From: Eudoraea adriatica DSM 19308
GTDB lineage: Bacteria; Bacteroidota; Bacteroidia; Flavobacteriales; Flavobacteriaceae
Assembly: GCF_000382125.1 (NCBI RefSeq)
Contig: NZ_KB907555.1
Span: 1 to 64,000 of the forward strand
Direction: 5' to 3'
DNA length: 64,000 bases
Shown here: positions 19,235 through 28,060 of the stretch, in pieces
Layout of the letters: every line of letters starts with the position of its first letter
Numbering within the stretch: position 1 is the stretch's first letter
Translations under genes and position numbers: made by a program
Notes under the pieces: model-generated
The model's input: only the letters and a program-made list of their open reading frames with translations
What the model was told of the DNA's origin: nothing
Database searches by the model: none

Positions 19235-20953
19235 ATGCAAATAAAAGAATCACCAACTATGTATGATGCCATTATAGTTGGTTCAGGTGCCGGTGGAGGC
19301 ATGTCGGCTAAAGTGCTGGCGGATGCCGGTTTGAAAATTGCCGTTGTTGAAGCAGGGCCGTATTTTGATCCCGCTGATCCTGAACAAATGACCCAATTAA
19401 AATGGCCGTACGAATCCCCGCGAAGGGGCGCCCGTACCACAAGGGATTTCGGGGAGTTTGACATGGCATACGGGGGCTGGGAAATTGAAGGCGAACCTTA
19501 CACCCGCGAAGAAGGAACCGAATTTGATTGGTACAGATCGCATATGTTAGGGGGCAGAACCAATCACTGGGGAAGAATTTCACTTCGCTTTGGCCCTAAT
19601 GATTTCAAACATAAGGATATAGATGGTTTGGGCGAAAACTGGCCCATAGGGTATGAAGACGTAAAACCATATTACGATAAAGTAGATAAGCTCATTGGTG
19701 TTTTTGGAACGAATGAAGGACTTCCCAATGATCCTGATGGTTTTTTTCTGCCACCTCCAAAACCGAGACTGCATGAACTTATGTATATTAAAGGTGCAAG
19801 GAAATCGAATATTCCGGTTATTCCTTCCAGAATGTCCATGCTTACAAAAAAGATAAACAATGATCGCGGGGTGTGTTTTTATTGTGGCCAATGTTCCCGG
19901 TCCTGCCAGGTTTATGCTGATTTTTCCGCTGGTTCATGTTTGATATTTCCGGCACAAAAAAGTGGAGGCCAGGTAGATCTGTATGTTAATTCCGTTGTGC
20001 GCGAAGTAACTACCAATGAAGAAGGAAAAGCAACCGGGGTTTCCTATATCAGTAAAGATGATCGCAAAGAGTATCAGCTAAGAGGTAAGGTTGTGGTGTT
20101 AGCTGCTTCTGCTTGCAGTTCTGCACGGATACTTCTTAATTCAAAAAGCAAACAGCACCCAAATGGACTTGGAAATAGCAGCAATGTTGTGGGAAAATAT
20201 CTTCATGACTCTACAGGCAGCAGCCGGGCAGGATTTATCCCCGGCCTCATGAATCGTAAAGTGTACAATGAAGATGGAGTAGGTGGCATGCATGTTTATA
20301 CACCCTGGTGGCTGGATAATAAGAACCTGGATTTTCCCCGGGGTTACCATATAGAAGTCTGGGGAGGAATGGGCATGCCTAATTATGGATTTGGATTTAA
20401 TCCGAATGATTTCAATAAATTTTTTGGTTTACCAACCGGAGGATATGGGGATAGTTTGCGCAATGATGTTAAAAAATATTATGGCTCCGTCCTTGGTTTC
20501 GGAGGCCGGGGCGAAGCAGTTGCAAGAGAAGACAACTATTGTGAAATAGATCCAACAACGGTGGACCAGTTTGGAATCCCGGTACTCCGGTTCAACTATA
20601 AATGGTCAGATTTTGAAAGAAATCAGGCCAGGCATATGCAGTCCACTTTTGAAGAATTGATTCACAATATGGGTGGCGAAGTTCTCGGCGATACGCCTTC
20701 AAAGGACGAGGACTACGGACTTCTGGCCCCGGGCAGAATTATACATGAGGTAGGTACTACCAGAATGGGTGATGATCCAAAAAAGTCCGTCGTAAATAAA
20801 TTTCAACAATTGCACGATGTAAATAATGTTTTTATAACTGATGCCGGCCCTTTTGTCTCGCAGGGAGATAAGAACTGCACCTGGACTATCCTGGCATTGT
20901 CATGGCGTGCATCAGACTATATCGTAGAACAATTAAAACAGCAAAATATCTAA
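19235..20953 (+). CDS. GMC-family FAD oxidoreductase, glycoside dehydrogenase large subunit
   Basis: A 572-residue flavoprotein. The FAD Rossmann motif GSGAGGG follows YDAIIV (10-22) and VVEAG closes the fold near 41. GGRTNHWGR (106-114) is the GMC signature. The C-terminal active-site region runs from HEVGTTRMG through NCTWTILALSWRASDYI. A cluster CFYCGQCSRSC (Cys214, 217, 220, 224; C-x2-C-x2-C-x3-C) resembles the 3Fe-4S site of three-subunit FAD glucose dehydrogenases and glucoside 3-dehydrogenases. It has no signal of its own; export would occur with the twin-arginine-like small subunit encoded next. Expected role: oxidation of a sugar or glycoside, possibly at C3. No cytochrome subunit is adjacent. 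Confidence 0.9.
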   Translation: MQIKESPTMYDAIIVGSGAGGGMSAKVLADAGLKIAVVEAGPYFDPADPEQMTQLKWPYESPRRGARTTRDFGEFDMAYGGWEIEGEPYTREEGTEFDWYRSHMLGGRTNHWGRISLRFGPNDFKHKDIDGLGENWPIGYEDVKPYYDKVDKLIGVFGTNEGLPNDPDGFFLPPPKPRLHELMYIKGARKSNIPVIPSRMSMLTKKINNDRGVCFYCGQCSRSCQVYADFSAGSCLIFPAQKSGGQVDLYVNSVVREVTTNEEGKATGVSYISKDDRKEYQLRGKVVVLAASACSSARILLNSKSKQHPNGLGNSSNVVGKYLHDSTGSSRAGFIPGLMNRKVYNEDGVGGMHVYTPWWLDNKNLDFPRGYHIEVWGGMGMPNYGFGFNPNDFNKFFGLPTGGYGDSLRNDVKKYYGSVLGFGGRGEAVAREDNYCEIDPTTVDQFGIPVLRFNYKWSDFERNQARHMQSTFEELIHNMGGEVLGDTPSKDEDYGLLAPGRIIHEVGTTRMGDDPKKSVVNKFQQLHDVNNVFITDAGPFVSQGDKNCTWTILALSWRASDYIVEQLKQQNI

Positions 20954-20955
20954 AA

Positions 20956-21672
20956 ATGGATAGGAGGAAGAGTATTAAATCAATCTTACTAGGAACCGTA
21001 GCCGGCGGTTTGGTTGTTCATGGTTGCAAACCCGAGGCAGCAAGTACTGAAGAATTGGCAGCGGTAAAATCTGATGGCAACCACTTTGGGCGAACACCGG
21101 AGGAGAAAGAACTTATAGAGAAGTTAAATTCTGAACAGTTTTTTAATGAACATGAATTAGCTACCATTGCGGTACTTGCTAATCTTATAATGCCGCCTAA
21201 TGATAAATTTGGCGGTGCTACAGATGCGGGGGTCCCGGAATTTATTGAATTTATGGCTAAAGATGTCCCTGATTTGCAGACAAATTTACGCGGTGGGCTT
21301 ATGTGGCTCGATCATAAAAGCAATACTGAGTTTGGTACGGAATTTAAATCGGCTGCGGAGGAGCAGCAAAAACAAATACTCGATACAATTGCATTCTATG
21401 ATCCGGAAATCCCCATGAATGAACATCCTCTGGAGATACAGTTTTTTTCTTTAATGCGCAATCTTACACTTACAGGATACTACACCTCCAAAATTGGAAT
21501 TGAGGACCTGGGATATAAAGGGAATATGCCAAATGTATGGGATGGCGTACCGGAAGATGTCCTTGAACAACACGGTTTGGCTTATGATGAGGAATGGCTT
21601 GCCAAATGTGTAGATCAGAGTAAGCGTGGTATAATCGCAGAGTGGGATGATGAAGGAAATTTATTGACTTAA
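20956..21672 (+). CDS. Gluconate 2-dehydrogenase subunit 3-family protein (dehydrogenase small subunit)
   Basis: 238 residues from the ATG two bases after the GMC stop. This start is preferred over a longer frame from 20902 because it gives an N-terminus MDRRKSIKS plus hydrophobic stretch and lipobox-like VVHGC (Cys24), a Tat-like lipoprotein signal. The rest is helical, with the family's LATIAVLANLIMPPND near 63-78 and EFIEFM further on. Such small subunits chaperone and export the GMC catalytic subunit. The two-base spacing to the GMC gene shows they form one complex. Confidence 0.9.
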   Translation: MDRRKSIKSILLGTVAGGLVVHGCKPEAASTEELAAVKSDGNHFGRTPEEKELIEKLNSEQFFNEHELATIAVLANLIMPPNDKFGGATDAGVPEFIEFMAKDVPDLQTNLRGGLMWLDHKSNTEFGTEFKSAAEEQQKQILDTIAFYDPEIPMNEHPLEIQFFSLMRNLTLTGYYTSKIGIEDLGYKGNMPNVWDGVPEDVLEQHGLAYDEEWLAKCVDQSKRGIIAEWDDEGNLLT

Positions 21673-21687
21673 TTAAATTGAAATAAA

Positions 21688-22527
21688 ATGAATACAAAAA
21701 TTAATTTTAGAATTCTGGGAATACTGGTTTTATGTTGTTTGTTTGGGACCTATCAGGTTGTTTCACAGGAAGTTGGACTGCAATTGTACAGCCTGAGGAA
21801 TCAGTTTAAGACCGATGTTGAAGGAACCCTTAAACTTGTTAACGACTGGGGAATAACCAAAATAGAAGGTGGAGGCAGTTATGGTCTTCCAATGGACGAA
21901 TATAAAAAATTACTAAAGGCTAATGATCTCGAAATGGTGAGTGTAGGTGCGGGATATGAAGACTTACAGAATGACATTGAGAAGGTGGTTGAAAACGCCA
22001 AAACATTTGGTGCTAAATATGTGATGTGTGCATGGATACCACATGAGGGAAATACCTTCGACATTGCGAAAACTAAGGAGGCCACGGCAATTTTTAATAA
22101 GGCAGGGAAACGCCTTAAGGAAGAAGGTATAACCCTGGCCTACCACGCCCATGGATATGAATTCCGGCCTTATGAAAGTGGAACATTGTTCGATTATATG
22201 GCTGAAAACGCTACCGATTTTGCTTTTGAAATGGATGTTTATTGGGTGCATCACGGAGGTGCTGATCCTCTTGCGATTATGAACCGCTATCCTGATAAAA
22301 TTGTCTTGCTCCATCTCAAGGATATGGAACATGGCGTAAAAGGTAACGATACGGGGCATGAAGATGTGGAGACCAATGTGGTCCTGGGAACAGGCCAGGT
22401 GGATATAGCCGGAGTGGTTAAACGCGCAAAGCAACTTGGGGTGGTTGAATATATGTTTATTGAAGATGAGTGCTCCAGGGTCGTGGAGCAGGTGCCTCAA
22501 AGCCTAAAATTTCTTGAAAGCCTTTGA
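21688..22527 (+). CDS. Exported sugar isomerase/epimerase-like TIM-barrel protein
   Basis: A 279-residue protein of the xylose-isomerase-like TIM-barrel superfamily with a signal peptide (ending near Ser26-Gln27), so it acts outside the cytoplasm. Visible motifs are VGLQLYSLR (29-37), ITKIEGGG, the metal-site strand LAYHAHGYEF, then FEMDVYWVHHGG and LLHLKDM. A Glu in FIEDE completes the likely metal ligands. Related proteins include E. coli YcjR, which acts on 3-keto-glycosides, and many uncharacterised exported members next to GMC and Gfo/Idh genes. An isomerase, epimerase or lyase acting on an oxidised sugar is a reasonable inference. Its stop overlaps the next start as TTGA. Confidence 0.85.
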   Translation: MNTKINFRILGILVLCCLFGTYQVVSQEVGLQLYSLRNQFKTDVEGTLKLVNDWGITKIEGGGSYGLPMDEYKKLLKANDLEMVSVGAGYEDLQNDIEKVVENAKTFGAKYVMCAWIPHEGNTFDIAKTKEATAIFNKAGKRLKEEGITLAYHAHGYEFRPYESGTLFDYMAENATDFAFEMDVYWVHHGGADPLAIMNRYPDKIVLLHLKDMEHGVKGNDTGHEDVETNVVLGTGQVDIAGVVKRAKQLGVVEYMFIEDECSRVVEQVPQSLKFLESL

Positions 22528-24152
22528 AGACTTCTATTAGAACCGTCATTTGGTGTTCTTTTTTCTTGGTATTCCTAACAAGCTGTAAGGAAAAAGAAAT
22601 AAAACACAAGCCCCAAATGAGGCCTAATATTATCTGGTTGGTTGCAGAGGATCAATCGCCAGGTTTTTTTCCAATGTATGGTGATAGCACCATATCACTG
22701 CCTAGTATAGAATCAATTTCATTAGATGGGGTTGTTTTTGACAATGCCTTTTCACCCGTACCTGTTTGTGCTCCTGCAAGAAGCGCCATAATTACCGGGA
22801 TGTATCCAACTACATTGGGCACTCATAATATGCGTACCTATAATGCATATTCCACCGAGAATCAGCCGGAGATAGGAATTCCAAGTTATTCACCTATAGT
22901 CCCGGATGGAGTTAAAATGTTTACAGAATACCTTCGTAAAGAGGGGTATTACTGCACCAATAACGCCAAGGAGGATTACAATTTCAAAGCTCCCGAATCT
23001 GCCTGGGATGAAAGCAGCAAGGATGCTCATTGGCGTAATCGGCCAAAGGATGCTCCTTTTTTCTCGGTTTTTAACTTCAATGTTTGTCATGAATCAGGTA
23101 TTTGGAGACAGGGGAAAGAAGAGTTATATGTCTCTCCGGATTCCGTAAAGGTCCCACCTTATTTTCCGGATAACGAAGTCATTCGACATGACCTGGCCGT
23201 TAATTATTCGAACCTAAAACGCCTGGATGATCAAATAGGTGAAATCATAGATCAACTAAAAGAAGATGGGCTCTATGAAAACAGTATAATCTTCTTTTAC
23301 GGAGATCATGGGGGACCTTTCCCGAGGCATAAACGGGCTCTTTATGATACCGGTCTTAAAGTGCCATTGGTCATTAAATTCCAGAACAATTTAAAGAAGG
23401 GTACTTACGATGACCGACTTTTTAGCTTCGTCGATTTTGCCCCTACTTTACTTTCGTGGGCAGGTATAGCCCCTCCTAAAGTTATGCAGGGGAAAGCACA
23501 ATTCGGAATGTACGCAGATAGTGCGAAAAGCAATTATATCTTTGCTTCCTCCGATAGGTTTGATGAAATGTATGATAGATTACGCGCAGTTCGTTCCCGG
23601 AGATTTAAGTATATAAGAAATTATAATGTAGAAATCTCAAATGCCCTGGCTGTTAACTACCGGGAGCAAATGCCTATGATGCAAAATATGATGGCATTGG
23701 AGGCGTCGGGAAAATTGGATTCGATTCCTTCATTGTGGTTCAGGACTCCAAAGCCCGAAGAGGAATTATATGATTTGCAAAATGACCCTTTTGAATTAGT
23801 TAATCTTTCAGGTCAAATAAAATTCAAGGATACCTTAGTTCGCTTAAGAAGGACCTTGGATAGTTGGATGGAGGAAACCAATGATAAAGGTAGGGTTCCG
23901 GAAAAAGAGTTAATATCCAATTGGCTTCCCAATGGTAAACCACCGAAGTTAAAACCACTTCAAATGGAAGAGCGCGATAACAGGATTAATCTGATCTCAG
24001 GAAGATATGATGCCACCATTATCTGGAAAGAACCCGGAGACAAAACCTGGCATATTTATTCCAAACCTTTGGATAATGAATTATCATTTGCAGCAAAGGC
24101 TGTTCGCATTGGTTATGAAGATAGCGATGAATTACTGTACGGTATGGAATAA
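22524..24152 (+). CDS. Sulfatase lipoprotein, formylglycine type (S1)
   Basis: A 542-residue sulfatase starting at TTG. The TTG is accepted because it gives a good lipoprotein signal (VFLTSC, Cys21), while the first in-frame ATG would remove it. IIWLVAEDQSPG (36-47) is the metal-binding start, CAPAR has Cys82 as the formylglycine site, and YGDHGGPFPRHKR holds the second Asp/His group. The start overlaps the TIM-barrel stop (TTGA), so translation is coupled. The gene converges on the next sulfatase with only three bases between stops. It should desulfate a glycan or sugar in the periplasm. Confidence 0.92.
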   Translation: MKTSIRTVIWCSFFLVFLTSCKEKEIKHKPQMRPNIIWLVAEDQSPGFFPMYGDSTISLPSIESISLDGVVFDNAFSPVPVCAPARSAIITGMYPTTLGTHNMRTYNAYSTENQPEIGIPSYSPIVPDGVKMFTEYLRKEGYYCTNNAKEDYNFKAPESAWDESSKDAHWRNRPKDAPFFSVFNFNVCHESGIWRQGKEELYVSPDSVKVPPYFPDNEVIRHDLAVNYSNLKRLDDQIGEIIDQLKEDGLYENSIIFFYGDHGGPFPRHKRALYDTGLKVPLVIKFQNNLKKGTYDDRLFSFVDFAPTLLSWAGIAPPKVMQGKAQFGMYADSAKSNYIFASSDRFDEMYDRLRAVRSRRFKYIRNYNVEISNALAVNYREQMPMMQNMMALEASGKLDSIPSLWFRTPKPEEELYDLQNDPFELVNLSGQIKFKDTLVRLRRTLDSWMEETNDKGRVPEKELISNWLPNGKPPKLKPLQMEERDNRINLISGRYDATIIWKEPGDKTWHIYSKPLDNELSFAAKAVRIGYEDSDELLYGME

Positions 24153-24155
24153 TTT

Positions 24156-25919
24156 CTAGTTCAGCTTGTTAAACAGCAGCAGTCGAAAATCTATAACTTC
24201 TTCTCCTGTTATTTCTGTTGCGCCGAGTTTAAGTTGTCCTTTGCCTTTTTTTAATTTTATGACGCCCATGGAAACAGGTTTAAAATCTTTTATATAGGAT
24301 TCAATTCTTGGAATTCTGTCATTTTCCATGCCCTGAAGGGGTGGATCATGAAAGGCTGTAATTGTTTTGCTAAGCTTGCCGGTGCCAAACTCAAGAAATA
24401 AGGTAGATCCCACGTTTTTTTCTGCACAGCTGTAGTACATAATAACTTCATAATCGCCGTCTGACAAAACTTCTATATCCCAGCTTATGGTGTCTTCAAT
24501 ACTTTTCCAGTTTGTAAAAAAAGAACAGTTTGGATATTTGTTACTGCGCTCAATAGCGCCATGTGCTATTCCATCCCGGGCAGGCAGTTGGGTTGTTTTA
24601 AACTCCGGGTGGCCAATTGTAAACGGTCTGCTATCGGTTGAAGGTTCCGGAATATCCTGCAACCAATTCTTCCTGGCGTTTAAGAGCGAAGTATATACTT
24701 CAGGATAATTTTTAGCAACATCTTTGGTCTGGCCACGATCTGAGGGGATATGATATAGTCTGTTTTCATGATCCAAACGAAATTCCGCCGATCTGACACT
24801 GGTTTTTCCATTCCAGTGGTTGTAAATAAATCGGGATTCCATAGATGGATTATCTTCAAAAATCAGGGACTCTATATTGATCCCATCCAGGGGTTTTTGA
24901 GTTTTTACTTCAATATCGGCCAGAGCGGCCAGCGTAGGCAGGATGTCAATTGTACTAACAACCTGACTTATTTTTTTGAATGCGGGGATGGTGTTTTTCC
25001 AGCTAATAAACAAGGGGCTGCGAACTCCGCCTTCGTCAGTGGAGCCTTTTCTGCCCCGCATTCCATCATTCCACCGCCATCCGTTGGGGCCATTGTCTGA
25101 GAGATATACTACAATGGTATTTTCTTCTAACTCCAATTCCCGGAGCTTTTTTAGAATCCTGCCAACATTATGATCAATATTCTCTACCATGGCAAGTGCG
25201 GCCTTTGTAAACGTAATGTCTTCAAGAGTGGTATCCTTATGCTTTTTTGTCAATTCCCTGGCCTCAAATTTGTTCCAATATCTATCCGGAACCTGCATGG
25301 GGCTATGGGGCGTATTATAGGGCAGGTAAAGTAAAAATGGCTTGTCCTTATTCCTGGTGATAAAATCCAGGCCCTTAACCGTGAGATCATCTGGTAAAAA
25401 TCCGTTTCCTCTTACCAGTTTGCCATTATGCTCAATAAGAGGGTCAAAATAATTACCCCAATGCCCCGAAGCAAAACCATAAAAATCATCAAATCCCCTT
25501 GAATTTGGATGATAGGGTGGTTGCATACCATTGTGCCATTTTCCATAGGCAGCTGTTTGGTATCCGGCTTTTTTAAATAACTCTGCAAGGGTGGTTTCGT
25601 CAAGGTTCAACCTTTCACCACCTGCGGAAGTTGCATAGACTCCCAGCCTTTGGAATTGCCTTCCACAGAGTAACTCGGCCCTGGTAGGAGAACATACAGG
25701 CTGAACATAAAAGTTTTCAAAGTAGGCTCCGGTTTTTGCAAGTTGATCCAGATTTGGGGTTTCTAAATTCGAATTCCCATTGAAACTTAGATCTCCCCAA
25801 CCCTGATCGTCGGTTACTATGAGCACAATATTTGGTCTTTTGGTAGCTTTTGCAGGGTCTTTCTTGTCGACACAGCCAAAGAGCAGCATGGAAAACAGGA
25901 ATACGGTAAAAAACTTCAT
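24156..25919 (-). CDS. Sulfatase lipoprotein with C-terminal accessory domain
   Basis: A 587-residue lipoprotein (LLFGC, Cys16) of the arylsulfatase A-like S1 type. IVTDDQGWGD (34-43) binds metal, CSPTR has Cys76 as the formylglycine site, and LSDNGPNGWRW carries the Asp-Asn pair. After the catalytic core, roughly residues 450-587 look like a beta-rich extension (DGDYEVIMYYSCAEKNVGS), as seen in several marine polysaccharide sulfatases. Its ATG directly abuts the stop of the upstream GH130 gene (TAAATG), so the two are one transcription and translation unit. Confidence 0.92.
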   Translation of the reverse strand: MKFFTVFLFSMLLFGCVDKKDPAKATKRPNIVLIVTDDQGWGDLSFNGNSNLETPNLDQLAKTGAYFENFYVQPVCSPTRAELLCGRQFQRLGVYATSAGGERLNLDETTLAELFKKAGYQTAAYGKWHNGMQPPYHPNSRGFDDFYGFASGHWGNYFDPLIEHNGKLVRGNGFLPDDLTVKGLDFITRNKDKPFLLYLPYNTPHSPMQVPDRYWNKFEARELTKKHKDTTLEDITFTKAALAMVENIDHNVGRILKKLRELELEENTIVVYLSDNGPNGWRWNDGMRGRKGSTDEGGVRSPLFISWKNTIPAFKKISQVVSTIDILPTLAALADIEVKTQKPLDGINIESLIFEDNPSMESRFIYNHWNGKTSVRSAEFRLDHENRLYHIPSDRGQTKDVAKNYPEVYTSLLNARKNWLQDIPEPSTDSRPFTIGHPEFKTTQLPARDGIAHGAIERSNKYPNCSFFTNWKSIEDTISWDIEVLSDGDYEVIMYYSCAEKNVGSTLFLEFGTGKLSKTITAFHDPPLQGMENDRIPRIESYIKDFKPVSMGVIKLKKGKGQLKLGATEITGEEVIDFRLLLFNKLN

Positions 25920-27011
25920 TTATTCAGATTTTATAGCCACACCTACCATGGAGTCCGCCGTTCCGTAGTATAATATCCATTTCTTTTTGTAATAAACCAG
26001 GCCTTCAATAAACGTAGTTCCCGCTTTGTATTGTCCGGTAGTTTCGTGCGGAAGGTCCGGACAAATAAAGGGTTCCTCAAGCCTTTTGATAAGGCGGGCA
26101 GGGTCTTTAAGGTCAAACAAGGCCTGGCCTCCGCAATAAGTGCCTTCAGCCACTTTTTGACTGGCACCTTCACCACTGAGGTTTTTGCCGTTGTAAAGCA
26201 GGAGTATTCCATCCGTTGTATACAAGGCGGGAGGTCCCGGTTCTGTTAAATGACTGTCAAATTCTCCAATAGTAGGTTTAAATACATGTAATAATTCACC
26301 TTTATGATCTAAATAGGGTTCCCAATCCAGACCGTTATCAGACTGTGCCAAATTCACAAATAACTCTCCCCAATACATTAGATATTTGCCGTTTACTTTT
26401 TTAGCGATTAATCTACCATCTTTAAATTCCGTGACCATGGAACCCGATTTACTCCAGGTAGTATTGAATTTTCCTTTTTGAAAACTTTCAAAAACTGGTC
26501 CGTGTTTTTTCCAATTTCTCAGATCTTTAGAGGAGGCACTGGAAAGTCTGGCAATATCTTTATTCCAGCTGGTATACAACATAATATAAGTACCATCCGG
26601 CATTTCAACTACTCTTGGATCTTCCACACCTCCTGGATAGTCCCATTGCTGAAAACCATCTTCCATTGGATATAAAACGGGCTTTGGATATTTTGTAAAA
26701 TTCAGGCCATCCGTACTAAAGGCTAGTCCAATTCGTGAAGTTCTTCCGCCCAGGATAGCATCCGGATTATCCTCGGCCCTGAAGAGCATAAAAACGGTAT
26801 CATTTCTTACAATGGCTCCAGGGTTAAAAACGTCTGCTTTCTGCCAATTTACCATCTTTTTTTCCATCGGACACTTGAACAAATAAGTCGAATCTGCAGT
26901 CATTATTGGATTTTGCTCGGGTTTCTCAAAACCTGACAACCATTCAGACTGACCCCAAAGATTCCCCAATGGAATAAATATGAAACACAGGAAAACTATA
27001 TAATTTTTCAT
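25920..27011 (-). CDS. Exported GH130-type glycosidase
   Basis: 363 residues with a cleavable signal peptide (to about Gln21) and a five-bladed propeller. ADVFNPGAIVRND (59-71) and MLFRAEDNP follow, and GGVEDPR places Asp131 as the likely catalytic acid of GH130. HLTEPGPPALYTTDGILLLYNG and YKAGTTF are other family strands. Extracytoplasmic GH130 members are hydrolases (such as beta-mannosidases acting on 1,2 linkages) rather than phosphorylases, because phosphate and sugar phosphates are handled inside the cell. I infer hydrolysis of a mannosidic linkage; the subfamily cannot be fixed by eye. It leads the two-gene unit with the downstream sulfatase. Confidence 0.85.
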   Translation of the reverse strand: MKNYIVFLCFIFIPLGNLWGQSEWLSGFEKPEQNPIMTADSTYLFKCPMEKKMVNWQKADVFNPGAIVRNDTVFMLFRAEDNPDAILGGRTSRIGLAFSTDGLNFTKYPKPVLYPMEDGFQQWDYPGGVEDPRVVEMPDGTYIMLYTSWNKDIARLSSASSKDLRNWKKHGPVFESFQKGKFNTTWSKSGSMVTEFKDGRLIAKKVNGKYLMYWGELFVNLAQSDNGLDWEPYLDHKGELLHVFKPTIGEFDSHLTEPGPPALYTTDGILLLYNGKNLSGEGASQKVAEGTYCGGQALFDLKDPARLIKRLEEPFICPDLPHETTGQYKAGTTFIEGLVYYKKKWILYYGTADSMVGVAIKSE

Positions 27012-27328
27012 TGCTATAGATTTTGATTACTAAAAGCCCGGAAGGGCGAATGCCTTTCTCAAAAAGCCTGTTGATTTTGATGCCTGCCTTGCTGTTATGG
27101 CATGCGTATTTGCAAGGCCCAACTATATTTTCGTTCTCGTAAGTTACACCTTTATTCAATCATAATTCAATTTTATTTTTAAACCCTTTATGCCTGATCT
27201 GAACCTGTTTTTTTAGTTTCTGAAAAAGCTATAATAACTACAAAATATAGAAATAGGTTATGAGAGGTGTATGTGTTTTTAATTTTATCTAACTTCGTTG
27301 TATAACCATTCAAAATCTACAAACACTA
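27012..27328. other. 317-base divergent intergenic region
   Basis: Lies between the minus-strand GH130/sulfatase unit and the plus-strand dipeptidase. It contains an inverted repeat GCCTTGC/GCAAGGC (27085-27091 and 27111-27117) and a short GCCC-GGAA-GGGC hairpin near 27040. No open frame or clear TAnnTTTG promoter was recognised. Confidence 0.5.
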
Positions 27329-28051
27329 TTGAAATACATCATATTTTTTTGTTTGCTAATTATATTATCTGCTTGCAGGGAAAAAGCGGTAAAAGAGAAT
27401 TCCATAGATGCCGCATTAGATTCGGTAAAGGTTTCGGATTCCCCGGTAAAAACTAAAATTATTCCAAAAGAAGACATGCAAAAGCCCCTTACGGACCTGG
27501 CTGATACTACTTTTGTACGATTGGCCGATTACAGCGATGATTTTGAATATGACCTTAGATATGCTACGGAAAATAACTTTTTAAAAGCCAAAGTATACGA
27601 ATGTGCGGAATGTTATACACGTGTAAAGACAGCTAAAGCCCTGATTAAGGCAAACGATGCATTTAGGTTGAAGGGATTGAAAATAAAGTTTTATGATTGC
27701 TACAGGCCTAATTCTGTGCAATACAAGATGTGGAAGATTGTGCCCAACCCGCAGTATGTGGCAAACCCTGTTAAAGGTTCTATTCACAATAAAGGAGGAG
27801 CCGTAGACATTACGCTGGTTACAGCCAGCGGGGAAGAACTGGATATGGGAACCGATTTTGACTACTTTGGTAAAAGGGCATATCATGATAATTTGGACTT
27901 GCCGGAAGAAATCCTAAACAACAGAAGGATTTTAAAAGAAACTATGGAGAAATACGGCTTTTGGTCTATCAGGACAGAGTGGTGGCATTATAACCTTTCC
28001 AGTGCTTCGAATGATCGTATAGCAGATTTTAAATGGGAATGTAAATATTGA
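27329..28051 (+). CDS. VanX/DdpX-like D-Ala-D-Ala dipeptidase lipoprotein (M15D)
   Basis: A 240-residue lipoprotein (ILSAC, Cys16) starting at TTG; the signal peptide supports this start. All M15D zinc and catalytic residues are visible: the substrate-binding Arg126 in CYRPNSVQ, SIHNKGGAVD with His153 and Asp160, and EWWHY with Glu217 and His220. The family cleaves D-Ala-D-Ala in the cell wall pathway. Exported members may salvage peptidoglycan dipeptide. It is only nine bases before the esterase gene, so it is cotranscribed with a polysaccharide-locus enzyme, an unexpected partner. No other vancomycin-resistance genes are near. Confidence 0.88.
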   Translation: MKYIIFFCLLIILSACREKAVKENSIDAALDSVKVSDSPVKTKIIPKEDMQKPLTDLADTTFVRLADYSDDFEYDLRYATENNFLKAKVYECAECYTRVKTAKALIKANDAFRLKGLKIKFYDCYRPNSVQYKMWKIVPNPQYVANPVKGSIHNKGGAVDITLVTASGEELDMGTDFDYFGKRAYHDNLDLPEEILNNRRILKETMEKYGFWSIRTEWWHYNLSSASNDRIADFKWECKY

Positions 28052-28060
28052 ATTTAAATA

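Noticed and set aside
25920-27011. Exported propeller protein as GH43 or GH32
   Set aside because: The GGVEDPR and FNPGAIV motifs fit GH130 better than the catalytic signatures of those families.
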